Source of the DNA: Pseudomonas marginalis
GTDB taxonomy: Bacteria > Pseudomonadota > Gammaproteobacteria > Pseudomonadales > Pseudomonadaceae
Reading direction: 5' to 3'
Length of the DNA stretch: 52,878 nucleotides
NCBI RefSeq assembly: GCF_001645105.1
Contig: NZ_LKEG01000013.1
Location: forward strand, 1 to 52,878
Position 1 is the stretch's first letter; each line of letters begins with the position of its first letter. Both the position numbers and the translations under genes were made by a program. This document shows, piece after piece, positions 42,585-51,050 of this stretch. Under the pieces are notes generated by a model. It did not search any database. It was not told the DNA's origin and was given only the letters and a program-made list of their open reading frames with translations.

Positions 42585-43079
42585 ATGATGAACTTGAAAT
42601 CTCTTGTGTCGTTGTCTGCCCTGGTTGTTTGCATGGGTGCCGCTTCCATGGCCAATGCGTACAGCATCACGCCCATCAACACCAACTTCACCGCGCCAGG
42701 CACGATCTCGGTGAAATCGCCGTCCTCCTATCAGGCCCCCGTTAACTGTGGGGCTACCTTCACCGGTAACGTCGACGCCTCCGGTGTCGCGAAAATCACC
42801 GGCGTTGCCATCACCGGCGGTGGTCTTTGCGACCTGCCCAAGATCACTGGCCTGCCTTGGACATTGACGGCTAATGGTGCCGCGGTCGGCTCAGTGTCGA
42901 ATGTCGGGTACACCATCGCCGGTTCGATTCTCTACCCCGTCTCCAATTGTGGCGCTTCCACCATCAGCGCCAACTACAGCGGTGGCGTGTTGACGGCTTC
43001 CAATCAGTCCCTGGCAGGCAACTGCACGGTGGTGAGCCTGAGCGTCAAGCCTACTCCGGCATTCACCGTTGTTCCCTGA
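42585..43079 (+). CDS. PraB-like alkane-oxidation activator protein, copy 2
   Basis: A 164-residue exported protein, paralogue of the product of 39882-40385. ATG ATG at 42585 follows AAGGA. Signal peptide ends SMANA (about residue 25). Four cysteines lie in VNCGAT, GLCDLP, SNCGAS and GNCTVV; shared motifs are INTNFTAPGTISVKSP, GLPWTLTANG and PTPAFTVVP. Secreted or periplasmic beta-rich protein, probable role in alkane or lipid handling as for copy 1. A hairpin follows before the second FadL gene, as in copy 1. Confidence 0.8.
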   Translation: MMNLKSLVSLSALVVCMGAASMANAYSITPINTNFTAPGTISVKSPSSYQAPVNCGATFTGNVDASGVAKITGVAITGGGLCDLPKITGLPWTLTANGAAVGSVSNVGYTIAGSILYPVSNCGASTISANYSGGVLTASNQSLAGNCTVVSLSVKPTPAFTVVP

Positions 43080-43130
43080 CTGTTCCTGGATAGCGACTGA
43101 AACCAAGGGCTGATCGCCCGCTGAAAGACG

Positions 43131-43149
43131 GGCGCCTCAACGAGGCGCC
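43131..43149 (+). other. Hairpin between praB-like gene 2 and fadL-like gene 2
   Basis: GGCGCCTC and GAGGCGCC pair perfectly over 8 bases around AAC, 51 bases after the praB stop. It occupies the same place as the 40429-40452 hairpin, shares the GCCTC/GAGGC core and has no T-run. The stem sequences differ but pairing is kept, which points to a conserved RNA structure. Confidence 0.6.
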
Positions 43150-43201
43150 TGTCGACGATAGGGCTCGGGCGGTTGAGTGAGAGAGCAGTAAGGAGTGGGG
43201 T

Positions 43202-44656
43202 ATGAATGATAAGAAACGACAGCTACAGGTTTTCCTGGGACTGGCGTTGATGGGCGGGCTGACGACCGCAGTGCCTGTGCAGGCTGGCGGTTTTTCCACG
43301 CCGACGTATGGGGCTCCCGGTTGGGGGCGAGCGTTCGCTGGCGGCTCGCTGTTCAAGAACGATCCGAGTTCGGCGTTCAACAACCCCGCGGCCATGGCCT
43401 TTGTGGACCGCAGCATTGCGCAATTCACGATCGACTACGCACGCGTCAAGATCCAGTACAAAGGCGCCGCCTTTGATTATGCAGGCAATCCGATTTCCAG
43501 CACGCCGTTGGGCGGCGACGGCTTTCCCGACGGCTCGGCGACCACAGCCAACAACAATGAGGGTGGACAAGGTGGATTCACGGCCTGGTTGCCCACGGGG
43601 TTTATGGTGATGCCGCTGGGGGATCGATTCGCCTTCGGTTTGAGCCAGGTCGTGCCCCAAGGCATGCGTTCCACCTGGGATGAAGACTCCAAACTGCGCG
43701 GCTTTGCCGTGGATACCAAAATTGAAACCGTGGGGTTGACGGGGTCCTTGTCGTTCAAGCTCAACGATCAGTTCGCCCTCGGTGGCGGCGTGATCATTCA
43801 GCACAGTAAAGGTTTTGTCAGCCAGAACGTCGACCTGTTGTCAGCGGCAGCGGTGTCCGATTCCGAACTGGGCGGTACAACGTTCCCGTCGGACGTCGGT
43901 GGCGCCCTGATGCGCATCAAGGTCGATAATATCTCGGCCGGCTGGTTTACCGGCGTCGTCTGGAAATCCACGGAAAAAGACACGCTGGGCCTGAACTACC
44001 ACGCCAGGATCAAGAACAAGATGACCGGCAAGTACTCCATCCGTGCTGACCAGTTTTCCTACAACCTCCTGACACAACCCAGCCCGTTTGGCGGTAGCGG
44101 CACGCTGGTGGGCACGGCGTATCCGGGGCTTGAGCTGTTTCCGGACGGTGCCCACGCCAGCACTCAGTTGGATATTCCTGCCACGGCGGGCGTTGACTGG
44201 GTGCACCGGTTCAATGATCGATTCACTCTGGGCGCGAGTGTGGTTTGGACGCAGTGGTCGTCGTTCGAAGACCTGACGCTCAAGTCCGGCGACATGACGA
44301 TTGTCTCGATTCCCTACCATTACAAAAACACCTGGATGTACTCCGTCGGTGGAGACTGGCGTGCGACCGATGAGCTGACCTTGCGTGCCGGTGTGGCGAT
44401 TGACCAGACACCGACCCGCAACTCGACCCGTGACCCTCGGATCCCCGATGGTGATCGCACATTCTTGTCGCTCGGAGCGGGGTATGAGGTCAAAGCCATC
44501 AAGGGATTGACGCTGGATGCTGCCTATTCCCACCAGTTCGTCCAAGAGGTCAAGTTGAAGACCAAGAACGTCGATCGGCTGGGGGCTGCAAGCCTTGATG
44601 GCAAGGCTGCCTCGTCCGGCGATGTCGTCAGCCTTTCGGCTACCTACGCGTTCTGA
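43202..44656 (+). CDS. FadL-family outer-membrane transporter, copy 2
   Basis: A 484-residue FadL-type barrel closely similar along its whole length to copy 1. ATG 43202 follows AAGGAG. Signal peptide to about residue 29 (PVQAG), then GGFSTPTYGAPGWGRAF, NDPSSAFNNPAAMAF, and a barrel ending VVSLSATYAF. The clearest differences from copy 1 are in loop regions (for example SSTPLGGDGFPDGSATTANN near residue 100 and a longer segment near 270), where substrate choice in FadL proteins is set. It closes module copy 2 and is followed by a good terminator. Confidence 0.92.
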   Translation: MNDKKRQLQVFLGLALMGGLTTAVPVQAGGFSTPTYGAPGWGRAFAGGSLFKNDPSSAFNNPAAMAFVDRSIAQFTIDYARVKIQYKGAAFDYAGNPISSTPLGGDGFPDGSATTANNNEGGQGGFTAWLPTGFMVMPLGDRFAFGLSQVVPQGMRSTWDEDSKLRGFAVDTKIETVGLTGSLSFKLNDQFALGGGVIIQHSKGFVSQNVDLLSAAAVSDSELGGTTFPSDVGGALMRIKVDNISAGWFTGVVWKSTEKDTLGLNYHARIKNKMTGKYSIRADQFSYNLLTQPSPFGGSGTLVGTAYPGLELFPDGAHASTQLDIPATAGVDWVHRFNDRFTLGASVVWTQWSSFEDLTLKSGDMTIVSIPYHYKNTWMYSVGGDWRATDELTLRAGVAIDQTPTRNSTRDPRIPDGDRTFLSLGAGYEVKAIKGLTLDAAYSHQFVQEVKLKTKNVDRLGAASLDGKAASSGDVVSLSATYAF

Positions 44657-44695
44657 GGTTTCAGGGGAGACCTCTTTTCGGCGTGATTGACCAAG

Positions 44696-44718
44696 CGGCC
44701 GGTTCGGCCGTTTTTTTT
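44696..44718 (+). terminator. Rho-independent terminator after fadL-like gene 2
   Basis: CGGCCG, loop GTT, CGGCCG, then eight T residues. This is a textbook intrinsic terminator 39 bases after the FadL stop, and it separates the Pra/FadL module from the fadE transcription unit. Confidence 0.88.
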
Positions 44719-44738
44719 GGATGCGCATTAAATAATAA

Positions 44739-44758
44739 TTTCAAAACAAAATTTGAAT
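44739..44758. promoter_or_regulatory. Operator-like inverted repeat TTTCAA-N8-TTGAAT before fadE
   Basis: Arms TTTCAA and TTGAAT around AACAAAAT, 92 bases before the fadE start, in a strongly AT-rich stretch. It has the same arms and spacing as the repeat before alkB. TTGAAT could also serve as a -35 hexamer with TAGTGT 17 bases on, in which case a bound protein would block the promoter. Confidence 0.45.
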
Positions 44759-44850
44759 ATAGTTTTCGAATTTTGTAGTGTGGCGTTACGCCGCAGTTCA
44801 TCCGACCTGTTGCACGTAGGCCATACCCTGAATCGAATAGAGGTATCCCC

Positions 44851-47376
44851 ATGGTTATCTGGTTATTGGTGGGCGTCGCAATCGCGATTGCCCTGGCGTA
44901 TCGACAAGCTTTCGCCACCCTCTGGTTGGGCGCTGGCCTTCTCTGGCTGGCGGCGGGTTACCTGTTCAACGTGGTGGCGGGTGTCGGCACCACCGTTGCG
45001 GCGATCCTGGTGGTGCTGCCCGCGTTGCTGATGACGATCAAACCCCTGCGCCGCAGCGTGCTGACCGGCAGGGCCCTGGGCCTGTTTCGTACGATCATGC
45101 CGGCCATGTCTGACACCGAGCGCGCGGCCATTGAGTCCGGCACCGTGTGGTGGGACGCCGAGCTGTTCAGTGGCAAGCCCAATTGGCAGCGCCTGCTGCA
45201 GGCGGCTCCCGCCAGCCTGAGCGCGGAGGAGCAAGCCTTCCTCGACAACGAAGTGGAAACCCTTTGCGACATCGCCAACGACTGGGAAACCACCCAGGTC
45301 TGGCAGGACATGTCTCCCGAAGGCTGGCAGTACACCAAGGATGCCGGGTTCCTCGGCATGATCATTCCCAAGCAGTACGGCGGCAAAGGTTTCTCTCACT
45401 ATGCGCACTCGCAAGTGATCATGAAGCTGTCGACGCGCTGCTCGGCGGCAGCGATTTCGGTGATGGTGCCCAATTCCCTGGGGCCGGCTGAATTGCTCTT
45501 GCATTACGGCACCGATGCCCAGCGCAATTACTACTTGCCGCGCCTGGCGCGGGGTGAGGACATCCCGTGCTTTGCGCTGACCAGCCCGTATGCCGGCTCG
45601 GATGCCGGCGCGATCCCCGACCTGGGCATCGTCTGCAAAGGCCTGCATGAAGGCGAGGAAGTGCTGGGTTTCCGTGTGACCTGGGACAAGCGCTACATCA
45701 CCCTGGGCCCGATTGCCACGGTGCTCGGCCTGGCGTTCCGCGCCGAAGACCCGGACGGTTTGCTCGGCCAGCCCGGCTCGCTGGGGATCACCTGTGCGTT
45801 GATCCCGACGTCCCACCCTGGCGTCAACAGCGGCCGTCGGCATTGGCCGTTGAATGCGGTGTTCCAGAACGGTCCTACCACCGGCAAGGATGTCTTCATT
45901 CCGCTGGAGTGGGTGATCGGCGGCCGTGAGCAAATCGGCAACGGCTGGCGCATGTTGATGGAATGCCTGGCGGCCGGCCGGGCGATTTCCCTGCCATCCT
46001 CCAACGTCGGCCTGGGCAAGGTCGCGGTGCGCGGCACGACGGCCTATGCGGCGATGCGCAAACAGTTCGGCTTGCCCATCGGTAAGTTCGAAGGCGTGCA
46101 GGCGCCCCTGGCGCGCATGGCCGGGCACCTGTATGCCTGCGATGCGGTGCGCAAAGTCTCGGTGGCGTCCCTGGATGCCGGTGAGAAACCCTCGGTGATC
46201 TCGGCCATTGCCAAGTACCACGTCACCGAGCGCGCGCGGATGATCGTCAATGACGGCATGGACATCGTCGCCGGCAAGGGCATCTGCATGGGCCCGAACA
46301 ACTTCCTCGCGCGCGCTTACCAGCAAAGCCCCATCGCCATCACCGTGGAAGGCGCGAACATCATGACGCGCTGCCTGATCATCTTTGGCCAGGGGCTGAT
46401 CCGCTGCCATCCCTATGTGTTCAGCGAGATGGAAGCGGCGCGTAACCCGGACCGGCGCAAGGCCCTGGAAGACTTCGACCGGGCCATGTTCGGCCATGTG
46501 AGTTTCGTGCTGGCTAACACCGTGCGCGCGGCGGTGCATGCGCTGACCGGCGGGCGGCTGCTTTCCGCGCCGGCCAAGACTGACCCGGCACTGGCGTCCT
46601 ACTACCGCCAGGTCAATCGTCTGTCGGTCGTGCTTGCGCTGATTTCGGACATTTCCATGGGCGTGCTCGGCGGTGCCCTCAAGCGTAAGGAAAGTATCAC
46701 CGGGCGCCTGGGGGATATTCTGTCGCAGCTGTACATCGTGTCCTGCGTGCTCAAGCGCTTTGAGGATGACGACCGGCCTCAGGCGGATCTGCCGCTGGTG
46801 CACTGGTCGGCTCAGGACGCGTTGTTGCGCGCCCATGAAGCGCTGGCCGAAGTGCTCGATAACTACCCGTCGAAAGCCGCCGCCGTGGTCATCAGGGCGT
46901 TGACGTTCCCGTTCGGCATACCGCTGCGCAAACCCTCGGACCGCCTGCTGGCCCAAGTGGCCGATGTGGTGCAGACACCGGGCGACACCCGCGACCGTTT
47001 GCTGGCCAATTCCTACGTCCCACGCCCGGAAATCGACAAGCTGGCCTACGGCGAACTGGGTTTCCGTTTGTTGCCGCAAGTCGAGTTGATCGAGACCCGT
47101 CTCAAGTCCGCCGTCAAACAAGGCCTGATCGAACCGATGCCGATTTCCGCCACGGCCTTCACCGTCTGGCGCGTCAAGGCGCGGGCGCTGGACCTGATCA
47201 GCGACGAAGAAGACACCCTGCTGGGGCGCTATGTGGAATACGCCGATCACGGTATCCAGGTGGACGACTTCCCGCAGGACTTCGGGTTGCTGGAGGCCTT
47301 GCAGCAACGCAAGCACGCGTTGGAACCGGCCCCCAAACGCCGCAACAGCCAAAGCGAAAACGCCTCGGTCAACTAG
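44851..47376 (+). CDS. fadE: Acyl-CoA dehydrogenase FadE
   Basis: An 841-residue acyl-CoA dehydrogenase of the large E. coli FadE type (about 815 residues), which catalyses the first, FAD-dependent oxidation in beta-oxidation. Residues 1-70 contain two hydrophobic segments (VIWLLVGVAIAIALAY and LLWLAAGYLFNVVAGVGTTV) that attach it to the inner membrane. The dehydrogenase core shows FLGMIIPKQYGGKGFS, CFALTSPYAGSDAG, ITLGPIATVLGLAF, GRAISLPSSNVG and EGANIMTRCLIIFGQG. A C-terminal FadE-specific extension of about 250 residues follows. A REP remnant and 110 bases separate it from the fabG-like gene, so co-transcription is likely but not certain. Confidence 0.95.
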   Translation: MVIWLLVGVAIAIALAYRQAFATLWLGAGLLWLAAGYLFNVVAGVGTTVAAILVVLPALLMTIKPLRRSVLTGRALGLFRTIMPAMSDTERAAIESGTVWWDAELFSGKPNWQRLLQAAPASLSAEEQAFLDNEVETLCDIANDWETTQVWQDMSPEGWQYTKDAGFLGMIIPKQYGGKGFSHYAHSQVIMKLSTRCSAAAISVMVPNSLGPAELLLHYGTDAQRNYYLPRLARGEDIPCFALTSPYAGSDAGAIPDLGIVCKGLHEGEEVLGFRVTWDKRYITLGPIATVLGLAFRAEDPDGLLGQPGSLGITCALIPTSHPGVNSGRRHWPLNAVFQNGPTTGKDVFIPLEWVIGGREQIGNGWRMLMECLAAGRAISLPSSNVGLGKVAVRGTTAYAAMRKQFGLPIGKFEGVQAPLARMAGHLYACDAVRKVSVASLDAGEKPSVISAIAKYHVTERARMIVNDGMDIVAGKGICMGPNNFLARAYQQSPIAITVEGANIMTRCLIIFGQGLIRCHPYVFSEMEAARNPDRRKALEDFDRAMFGHVSFVLANTVRAAVHALTGGRLLSAPAKTDPALASYYRQVNRLSVVLALISDISMGVLGGALKRKESITGRLGDILSQLYIVSCVLKRFEDDDRPQADLPLVHWSAQDALLRAHEALAEVLDNYPSKAAAVVIRALTFPFGIPLRKPSDRLLAQVADVVQTPGDTRDRLLANSYVPRPEIDKLAYGELGFRLLPQVELIETRLKSAVKQGLIEPMPISATAFTVWRVKARALDLISDEEDTLLGRYVEYADHGIQVDDFPQDFGLLEALQQRKHALEPAPKRRNSQSENASVN

Positions 47377-47391
47377 GAAAAAACCAATCGA

Positions 47392-47440
47392 TGTGGGAGG
47401 GGGCTGAACCACCGCTATCGGGGGCAAGCCCCCTCCCACA
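47392..47440. repeat. Truncated REP pair
   Basis: A complete right arm (GCTATCGGGGGCAAGCCCCC..., 47414-47440) faces only the outer 13 bases of a left arm (TGTGGGAGGGGGC, 47392-47404). The inner half of the left arm and the 35-base spacer are lost, leaving a hairpin with a 13-bp perfect outer stem. It lies inside the fatty-acid gene run, between fadE and the FabG4-like gene, where it may reduce read-through or protect mRNA. Confidence 0.82.
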
Positions 47441-47486
47441 CAGACCGGGTTTACACGGCCAGTATGTGTTGTGAGTGGATCTATCT

Positions 47487-48830
47487 ATGAGTGACAGTTA
47501 CCTTTCTTTCGTCAATTCCCCCTGGGGCCGGCGCCTGGCGCAGGCCATCGGCTTGCCGCAACCGTTGCCGCTGCAACGCCATCGCAGCGGCCAGCACGGC
47601 CTGGCCAACCCGGTGATCGTCGCCGGGGCAGGGCGCCTGGTTGCCGAAGTGCAGCGGGTGTTCGCGGCCACCGACACGGTCACCGCCACCCCGGCCACGC
47701 TCAAGGCGCCGTCCACGGTCAAGGTGCAGGGCGCGGTGTTTGACGCCAGCGCCGTGGCGGATCTGCAGCAGCTGGACGCGCTGTACGGGTTCTTCCACGC
47801 CAACGCCAAGCGCATTGGCCAGCACGGCCGCGTGGTGGTGCTCGGTACCGCGCCGGAACAGTGCCAGGACCTGCCCCAGGCCATCGCCCAGCGCGCCCTT
47901 GAAGGCTTGGTGCGTTCGCTGGCCAAGGAGCTGCGTCGGGCGATCACCGTACAGTTGATCTACGTCGCACCCGGCGCCGAAGACGCGCTGGACAGCAGCC
48001 TGCGGTTCTTCCTGTCGCGTCGCTCGGCGTATATCTCAGGGCAGGTGATACGCCTGGAAAAACCGGTGGACGGCCACGTCAGCGTCAATTGGGACAAACC
48101 CTTCGCCGGCCGTCGCGCGCTGGTCACCGGCGCCTCCCGTGGCATCGGCCTGGCGATTGCCCAGGTGTTGGCGCGGGACGGCGCCCATGTGGTGTGCGTG
48201 GACGTGCCCCAGGCTCAGGCGTCGCTGCAACAGGCGGCGGACAGTGTCGGCGGTTCGGCGCTGCCGCTGGACATTACCGCCACCGACGCGGCCTCGCTGT
48301 TGCAGGCCCACGTCAGCCAATACGGCGCCTTCGATGTGGTGGTGCACAACGCCGGGATCACCCGGGACAAAACCATCGCGAAGATGACCGAGGACGCCTG
48401 GCGCAGTGTGTTGGCCGTGAACTTAGAGGCGCCGTTGCAGCTCAGTCATGCGTTGCTGGCCAGCCAGGGCTTGAACCCCGGCGGGCGCATCGTGTGTGTG
48501 TCGTCGATTTCCGGCATCGCCGGTAACCTTGGGCAAAGCAATTACGCCACCTCCAAAGCCGGTGTGATCGGCCTGGTGCAGGGCCTGGCACCGCAAGCGG
48601 CGACGCAGCACGTCACGGTGAACGCGGTGGCGCCCGGGTTTATCGAGACCCAGATGACCGCGAAAATCCCGCTGATGATCCGCGAAGCGGGGCGGCGCAT
48701 GAACTCGATGTCCCAGGGCGGGCAGCCCGTCGACGTCGCCGAGACCATCGCCTGGCTGGCGCACCCCGCGTCGGGCGGGGTCAACGGCCAGGTCGTACGC
48801 GTGTGCGGCCAAAGCCTGCTGGGAGCCTGA
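47487..48830 (+). CDS. Two-domain 3-oxoacyl reductase, FabG4-like
   Basis: A 447-residue protein with two Rossmann-type halves. The N-terminal 200 residues lack a nucleotide motif but keep IAQRALEGLVRSLAKELRRA, the flavodoxin-like domain of mycobacterial FabG4. The C-terminal half is a complete SDR: TGASRGIG near 214-221, NAGITRDK, SSISGIAG, and Tyr353-x3-Lys357 (YATSK), ending in VAPGFIETQMTAKIP and the FabG4-like RVCGQSLLGA. FabG4 acts on CoA thioesters with NADH and is specific for the (R)-3-hydroxy form. ATG 47487 is preferred to a GTG at 47475. MaoC follows after 3 bases, so it is clearly an operon. Confidence 0.9.
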   Translation: MSDSYLSFVNSPWGRRLAQAIGLPQPLPLQRHRSGQHGLANPVIVAGAGRLVAEVQRVFAATDTVTATPATLKAPSTVKVQGAVFDASAVADLQQLDALYGFFHANAKRIGQHGRVVVLGTAPEQCQDLPQAIAQRALEGLVRSLAKELRRAITVQLIYVAPGAEDALDSSLRFFLSRRSAYISGQVIRLEKPVDGHVSVNWDKPFAGRRALVTGASRGIGLAIAQVLARDGAHVVCVDVPQAQASLQQAADSVGGSALPLDITATDAASLLQAHVSQYGAFDVVVHNAGITRDKTIAKMTEDAWRSVLAVNLEAPLQLSHALLASQGLNPGGRIVCVSSISGIAGNLGQSNYATSKAGVIGLVQGLAPQAATQHVTVNAVAPGFIETQMTAKIPLMIREAGRRMNSMSQGGQPVDVAETIAWLAHPASGGVNGQVVRVCGQSLLGA

Positions 48831-48833
48831 GCC

Positions 48834-49724
48834 ATGGACTACATAACGCAGATCATCGACCCGCCGCCATCCCGTACGCGCTTGCTGATGGATGGCGTGC
48901 GTGCCCTGCGCAAACCCACGCTCGACGGTGCGCCGGTGCTACCCAAGGAACGTCTCGTGCGCTCGGCAGCGCAGTTGTCCGCCGCTGGCATTGAGGCGTA
49001 TGGCCGCGCCTGTGGTTTTCGTCGCGAGCAGGGCGTGCCGCTGTCCTACCCGCACGTGCTGGCGTTCCCGTTGCACCTGATGTTGCTGACGCGACCGAGC
49101 TTCCCGTACCCGGCCAGCGGCATGGTGCACCTGGCCAATCGCATTCGTCAGCATCAGCGCCTGCATGCAGGCCAGGCCTTGCGGCTTGAGGTGTACTGCG
49201 AGCGCTGGGTCGCCCATCCCAAAGGCCAGGCGCTGAGCATCGCCACCCGTGCCTACGGCGCCGACACACTGGTATGGGAAAGCGACAGCCTGTACCTGCG
49301 CCGGGACGTCAAGGGCCCGGTCGGCGAACCGTGGGAGGACGGGCTGCCGTTGCAGGAAGAGGGGCTGTTGCGCACCCAACGCTGGGTGCTACCCGCCGAC
49401 CTGGGCCGGCGTTTTGCCAAGGTGTCGGGGGATTTCAATCCGATTCACACGTCTGTGATCGGCGCAAAAATATTCGGCTTTCGCCGCGCCATCGCCCATG
49501 GCATGTGGACCCTGGGGCGTGCACTCGCCGCGCAGCAACCGCCCGGTGGGTTGGACCAGGCCGAGGCCCATTGTGATTTCAAGCTGCCGATCTTCTTGCC
49601 TGGCCAGGTTGCGCTGTGGAGTCACCCTGTGACCGGCCCGCGCCGCGAATTCGAAGTGCGCAATTTCGCCGGCGACAAACCCCATATGCGTGGACTGTTC
49701 ATCTGGAAAGAGAGCGTGGAATGA
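48834..49724 (+). CDS. MaoC-type (R)-specific enoyl-CoA hydratase, HtdX-like
   Basis: A 296-residue double hot-dog protein. The hydratase 2 motif is in the C-terminal half: FAKVSGDFNPIHTS with Asp200 and His205, then AKIFGFRRAIAHGMWTLG. The N-terminal half (about 40-160) is the substrate-holding hot dog without catalytic residues. Such enzymes hydrate trans-2-enoyl-CoA to (R)-3-hydroxyacyl-CoA. The product stereochemistry fits the FabG4-like reductase encoded just upstream (3-base gap). Its stop overlaps the thiolase start by ATGA. In M. tuberculosis the HtdX-FabG4 pair has the same arrangement, as I recall. Confidence 0.9.
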   Translation: MDYITQIIDPPPSRTRLLMDGVRALRKPTLDGAPVLPKERLVRSAAQLSAAGIEAYGRACGFRREQGVPLSYPHVLAFPLHLMLLTRPSFPYPASGMVHLANRIRQHQRLHAGQALRLEVYCERWVAHPKGQALSIATRAYGADTLVWESDSLYLRRDVKGPVGEPWEDGLPLQEEGLLRTQRWVLPADLGRRFAKVSGDFNPIHTSVIGAKIFGFRRAIAHGMWTLGRALAAQQPPGGLDQAEAHCDFKLPIFLPGQVALWSHPVTGPRREFEVRNFAGDKPHMRGLFIWKESVE

Positions 49725-51019
49725 CTGACTACAGCTTCAACCCGGCCCCCGTTCGCCGCGTGGCGATCATCGGCGGTAACCGTATCCCGTTCGCCCGTTC
49801 CAACACGGTGTACGCCCACGACAGCAACCAGGACCTGCTGGTCGCCGCCCTGCAGGGCCTGGTCGACCGCTACAACCTGCACGGCCAACGCCTGGGTGAG
49901 TTTGCCGCCGGGGCCGTGATCAAGCACTCGCGGGATTTCAACCTGGCGCGTGAGTCGCTGCTCTCCACCACGTTGTCCCCGGACACGCCGGCCTACGACG
50001 TGCAACAAGCCTGCGGCACCGGCCTGGAGGCGGCCTTGTTGGTGGCCAACAAGATCGCCCTCGGCCAGATCGAGGTCGGCATCGCCGGCGGTGCCGACAC
50101 CACCTCCGACGCGCCCATCGGTATCAACGAATCCCTGCGCCACACCTTGCTCGCGGCCAACCGCGCCAAGGGCATGGGCGACAAGTTGAAGGCGCTGCTC
50201 AAGGTCCGACCGTCGATGCTGTTCAAGCCGTTGCTGCCGCGCAATGGCGAGCCACGCACCGGCTTGTCCATGGGCGAACACTGCGAAGAAATGGCCAAGC
50301 GCTGGCAGATCAAGCGCCTGGCCCAGGATGAATTGACCCTCACCAGCCACCAGCGCCTGGATGCAGCCTATAAACGCGGTTTCTTCGATGACCTGATCAG
50401 CCCCCATCGTGGCCTGGCGAAGGACAACAACCTGCGCGCCGACGCCAGCCTGGAGAAGCTCGCCGGCCTGTCCCCGGCCTACGACCGGCAAAACGGCACG
50501 CTCACCGCGGGCAATTCCACGCCGCTGACCGATGGCGCCTCGGTGGTGTTGCTGGCCAGCGAGGAATGGGCGGCCGAACACGGTTGGCCGGTGCTGGCCT
50601 ACCTGCGTACCGGCGAAACCGCCGCCGTGAATTTCGTCGACGGCACCGAAGGCCTGCTGATGGCCCCGGCGTACGCGGTGCCGCGCATGCTCAAGCGCGA
50701 AGGTCTGAGCTTCAACGACTTTGATTTCTTCGAGATCCACGAAGCCTTCGCCGCCCAAGTGCTGTGCACGCTCAAGGCCTGGGAAGACGCCGACTATTGC
50801 CGCGACCGTCTAGGCTTGGACGCGCCGCTGGGTGCCATCGACCGCGCCAAAATGAACGTCAACGGCGGCTCCCTCGGCTGTGGTCACCCGTTCGCCGCCA
50901 CCGGTGGCCGGCAATTGGCGGCGCTGGCCAAGCTCATCCATGAGAACGGCGGCGGGCGCGGCCTGATTTCCATCTGCGCGGCGGGCGGGCTGGGCATTAC
51001 CGCCATCGTCGAAAAGTAG
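49721..51019 (+). CDS. Acetyl-CoA C-acyltransferase (thiolase), FadI/FadA2-like
   Basis: A 432-residue thiolase that cleaves 3-oxoacyl-CoA to acetyl-CoA and a shortened acyl-CoA. ATG 49721 overlaps the MaoC stop. Catalytic residues are Cys98 in QQACGTGLEA, His340 in EIHEAFAAQ and Cys387 in GGSLGCGHPFAATGGR. The length and the RIPFARSNTVYAHDSNQDLL start resemble FadI-type thiolases and mycobacterial FadA2. It ends 31 bases before fadD. Confidence 0.93.
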   Translation: MTDYSFNPAPVRRVAIIGGNRIPFARSNTVYAHDSNQDLLVAALQGLVDRYNLHGQRLGEFAAGAVIKHSRDFNLARESLLSTTLSPDTPAYDVQQACGTGLEAALLVANKIALGQIEVGIAGGADTTSDAPIGINESLRHTLLAANRAKGMGDKLKALLKVRPSMLFKPLLPRNGEPRTGLSMGEHCEEMAKRWQIKRLAQDELTLTSHQRLDAAYKRGFFDDLISPHRGLAKDNNLRADASLEKLAGLSPAYDRQNGTLTAGNSTPLTDGASVVLLASEEWAAEHGWPVLAYLRTGETAAVNFVDGTEGLLMAPAYAVPRMLKREGLSFNDFDFFEIHEAFAAQVLCTLKAWEDADYCRDRLGLDAPLGAIDRAKMNVNGGSLGCGHPFAATGGRQLAALAKLIHENGGGRGLISICAAGGLGITAIVEK

Positions 51020-51050
51020 CTCTATCAAAAACAACAACAAGGAGACTGCC

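Noticed and set aside
44863..47439. Very long open frame on the minus strand opposite fadE (858 codons)
   Set aside because: It has no recognisable domain, an unusual Gln/His/Arg-rich composition, and is fully antisense to a clear FadE. High GC codon bias leaves such frames open by chance.
49622..50758. 378-codon minus-strand open frame opposite the thiolase
   Set aside because: The thiolase has all catalytic residues on the plus strand; the antisense frame is low-complexity Gly/Gln-rich without motifs.
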